A stretch of 32,088 bases of DNA, from positions 1-32,088 of the IMG/VR virus record IMGVR_UViG_3300030085_001123; one strand, given 5' to 3'. Below are positions 30,562-32,088 of this stretch, in pieces. A program made the translations under genes and the position numbers. This stretch comes from a virus. Every line of letters begins with the position of its first letter. Position 1 is the stretch's first letter. The notes under the pieces were generated by a model. It did not search any database. It was given only the letters and a program-made list of their open reading frames with translations, and was not told the DNA's origin.

Positions 30562-32088
30562 ATGCCCGCTATAATTTCTGAACAATTTAGGATTCTTAAT
30601 GCCGAAACTTTTGTAAAGAGTTTAGTCGGTGTTGGTTCTACTGTAAATAAGTATTATGCGTTCTTGGGATTACCCAACTCGACGCAACCAGAAGCTGGTG
30701 GTACTACCACATGGGCTACTAATACTCCTGCTCCTTTGGATGGTTTTGAGGAAGAATATTCCATCAAAGAATCCATTATCGCTATGAAAAAAATTACGGA
30801 TAGAGATGTCCGTAGATTAGTCCGAAAGGTTAAGTGGGTAGCTGGTACTACATATGAGATGTATAGACATGATTACAATATCTACAATCTGACTCCTATT
30901 ACTAGTCAGGGTAGTTTGTATGACGCTAATTACTATATTGTCAACGAAGACCTTAAAGTTTATATTTGCTTACAAAATGGATCGGATCCCGAGAACCCTA
31001 AGGGTCGCCCATCATACGACCAACCCACATTTATTGACCTTGAGGCCAGAGCAGCGGGTACATCTGGCGATGGTTATATTTGGAAATATCTTTACACAAT
31101 CAAACCTTCCGAAATTGTAAAATTCGATTCTATTGAATATATTCCAGTTCCAGAAAACTGGGGTGATCAAGGTGAAACTATTGCAACGAAGAACAATGCA
31201 ATCGATGGTAAAATTGAAGTTGTAGTTATTGATGATAGAGGAACAAACTATCAACCGATCTCCACATCGTTTGCTAATGTTCCTATTTTGGGTGATGGAA
31301 CTGGAGGGAAGGCAACCATCACTGTAGATTCTTTCGGAAAGGTCTCTGAAGTCTTTGTTACTGATGGTGGTGAAGGATATACTCATGGATCTATCCAATT
31401 CTTCCCTGGCGCGCCTGGAAGTGAAACTGGTGGACCTTTGGCCAACCTAACCAATACTGGTATTGGTACAACCTCCATTTCACAGTTTTCAGTAATTGTT
31501 CCACCTAAAGGTGGTCATGGTTATGATATCTATCGTGAATTGGGTGCATATAGAGCACTTCTTTATGCAAGATTTGAAACTCTAGAAACAAACCCAGATA
31601 TTATTGAGGGTAATGACTTTGCGAGAGTGGGTATTATTAAGAACCCAACGGTATTTGGTAGTGATAGAGAACTTCTCGATACCTCTATTGTTAGTGGATT
31701 GAAAGCTCTGAAGATGGGTGGATTGACCACCGCGACGACTTATGCAGTTGACTCAACAATCACACAAACAGTTGGTGTTGGATCTACTGCTATTGGATAT
31801 GTGGCATCTTGGGATAAGATCAGTGGAGTGCTTAAGTACTATCAACCAATGGGTCTTGCTTCTAGTGCTACTGGATATAAAATTATTCCGTTCACATCCA
31901 ATCCCGATACTGGTTATGGTGTAACAATTGGTGGTTCTTCAGTCCAAGGACCTTTGTTATCAATTAATACAAACTTTGCGGGTGTCAATACCTCAATAAA
32001 TAACAGAACATACCAACTTGGAATGAACTTTACGGCAGGTATTGCTTCTGCTGAATATAATACCAAGTCAGGTGAGATTATCTACATC
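30562..32088 (+). CDS. 8: Baseplate wedge protein, gp8-like (partial, 509 codons)
   Basis: Open from ATG at 30562 through the window end with no stop (509 codons), so it is longer than T4 gp8 (334 aa). The N-terminus MPAIISEQFRILNAETFVKS with YYAFLGLPNSTQP and the motif GDGYIWKYLYTIKPSEIVKF match cyanophage gp8; T4 gp8 has GDGYVWEYLFEIP at the corresponding place. RDVRRLVRKVKWVAGTTYEMY is typical too. gp8 dimers cap the outer wedge next to gp7. The C-terminal part carries GGEGY and other strand repeats also seen in gp7. A late promoter lies 20 bases upstream. Confidence 0.85.
   Translation, partial: MPAIISEQFRILNAETFVKSLVGVGSTVNKYYAFLGLPNSTQPEAGGTTTWATNTPAPLDGFEEEYSIKESIIAMKKITDRDVRRLVRKVKWVAGTTYEMYRHDYNIYNLTPITSQGSLYDANYYIVNEDLKVYICLQNGSDPENPKGRPSYDQPTFIDLEARAAGTSGDGYIWKYLYTIKPSEIVKFDSIEYIPVPENWGDQGETIATKNNAIDGKIEVVVIDDRGTNYQPISTSFANVPILGDGTGGKATITVDSFGKVSEVFVTDGGEGYTHGSIQFFPGAPGSETGGPLANLTNTGIGTTSISQFSVIVPPKGGHGYDIYRELGAYRALLYARFETLETNPDIIEGNDFARVGIIKNPTVFGSDRELLDTSIVSGLKALKMGGLTTATTYAVDSTITQTVGVGSTAIGYVASWDKISGVLKYYQPMGLASSATGYKIIPFTSNPDTGYGVTIGGSSVQGPLLSINTNFAGVNTSINNRTYQLGMNFTAGIASAEYNTKSGEIIYI

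Overview
The window is a piece of a T4-like myovirus genome, most probably a marine cyanophage infecting Synechococcus or Prochlorococcus. The evidence is a moderately AT-rich sequence with every credible gene on the + strand, a baseplate cluster in the order gp25, gp6, gp7, structural, structural, gp8, and several small proteins that I recognise as recurring in cyanomyoviruses (the KAGTVF/VTAVFK protein, the GNHIAT/GGWQSNTTKSRLNAIL protein, the KKTRQG/YRGQG protein, the LQGHYGR protein). Host and lineage are inference; no photosynthesis or integration gene and no tRNA is visible here.

Bases 1-5150 hold about twenty-two very small genes packed head to tail, mostly with 1-11 base stop/start overlaps (ATGA, TAATG), arranged in several short transcription units. 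Sigma-70-type promoters (best at 3493-3521, 4427-4455 and 5169-5197) and two Rho-independent terminators (4196-4242, 5159-5187) divide them. Two intergenic stretches, 4177-4601 and 5149-5508, contain promoters and potential RNA structure instead of genes. Most small proteins have no assignable function; they look like early, host-takeover-type accessory genes.

Bases 5500-8540 contain a second group: two paralogous 2OG-Fe(II)-oxygenase-like proteins separated by two tiny genes, a GT-A-type glycosyltransferase-like protein behind its own promoter, and a conserved small protein.

From about 8540 the control signals change. Short T4-type late promoters (CTAAATA / TATAAATA) sit 15-22 bases upstream of five gene starts, and the morphogenesis genes follow: two small proteins and a strong terminator, another small gene, then gp25 (sheath initiator), gp6 (baseplate wedge) and gp7 (wedge, enlarged to 3001 residues), tightly coupled. 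After another late promoter come a 340-residue protein with a gp10-like N-terminus and a 3002-residue repeat protein. A last late promoter precedes gp8, which runs off the end of the window.

The most notable content is in the two giant structural genes. The gp7 homologue appears to be T4 gp7's central/C-terminal core split by about 2,200 inserted residues, including a YHYH-like domain and many GGxGY and HxFxTG repeats. The 3002-residue protein carries twelve copies of a C-x2-D-x5-H-x-YPR-x2-DP module plus a C-terminal BNR/propeller-like region. The possible structured RNA downstream of the promoter embedded in the 5159-5187 terminator is the best non-coding candidate.
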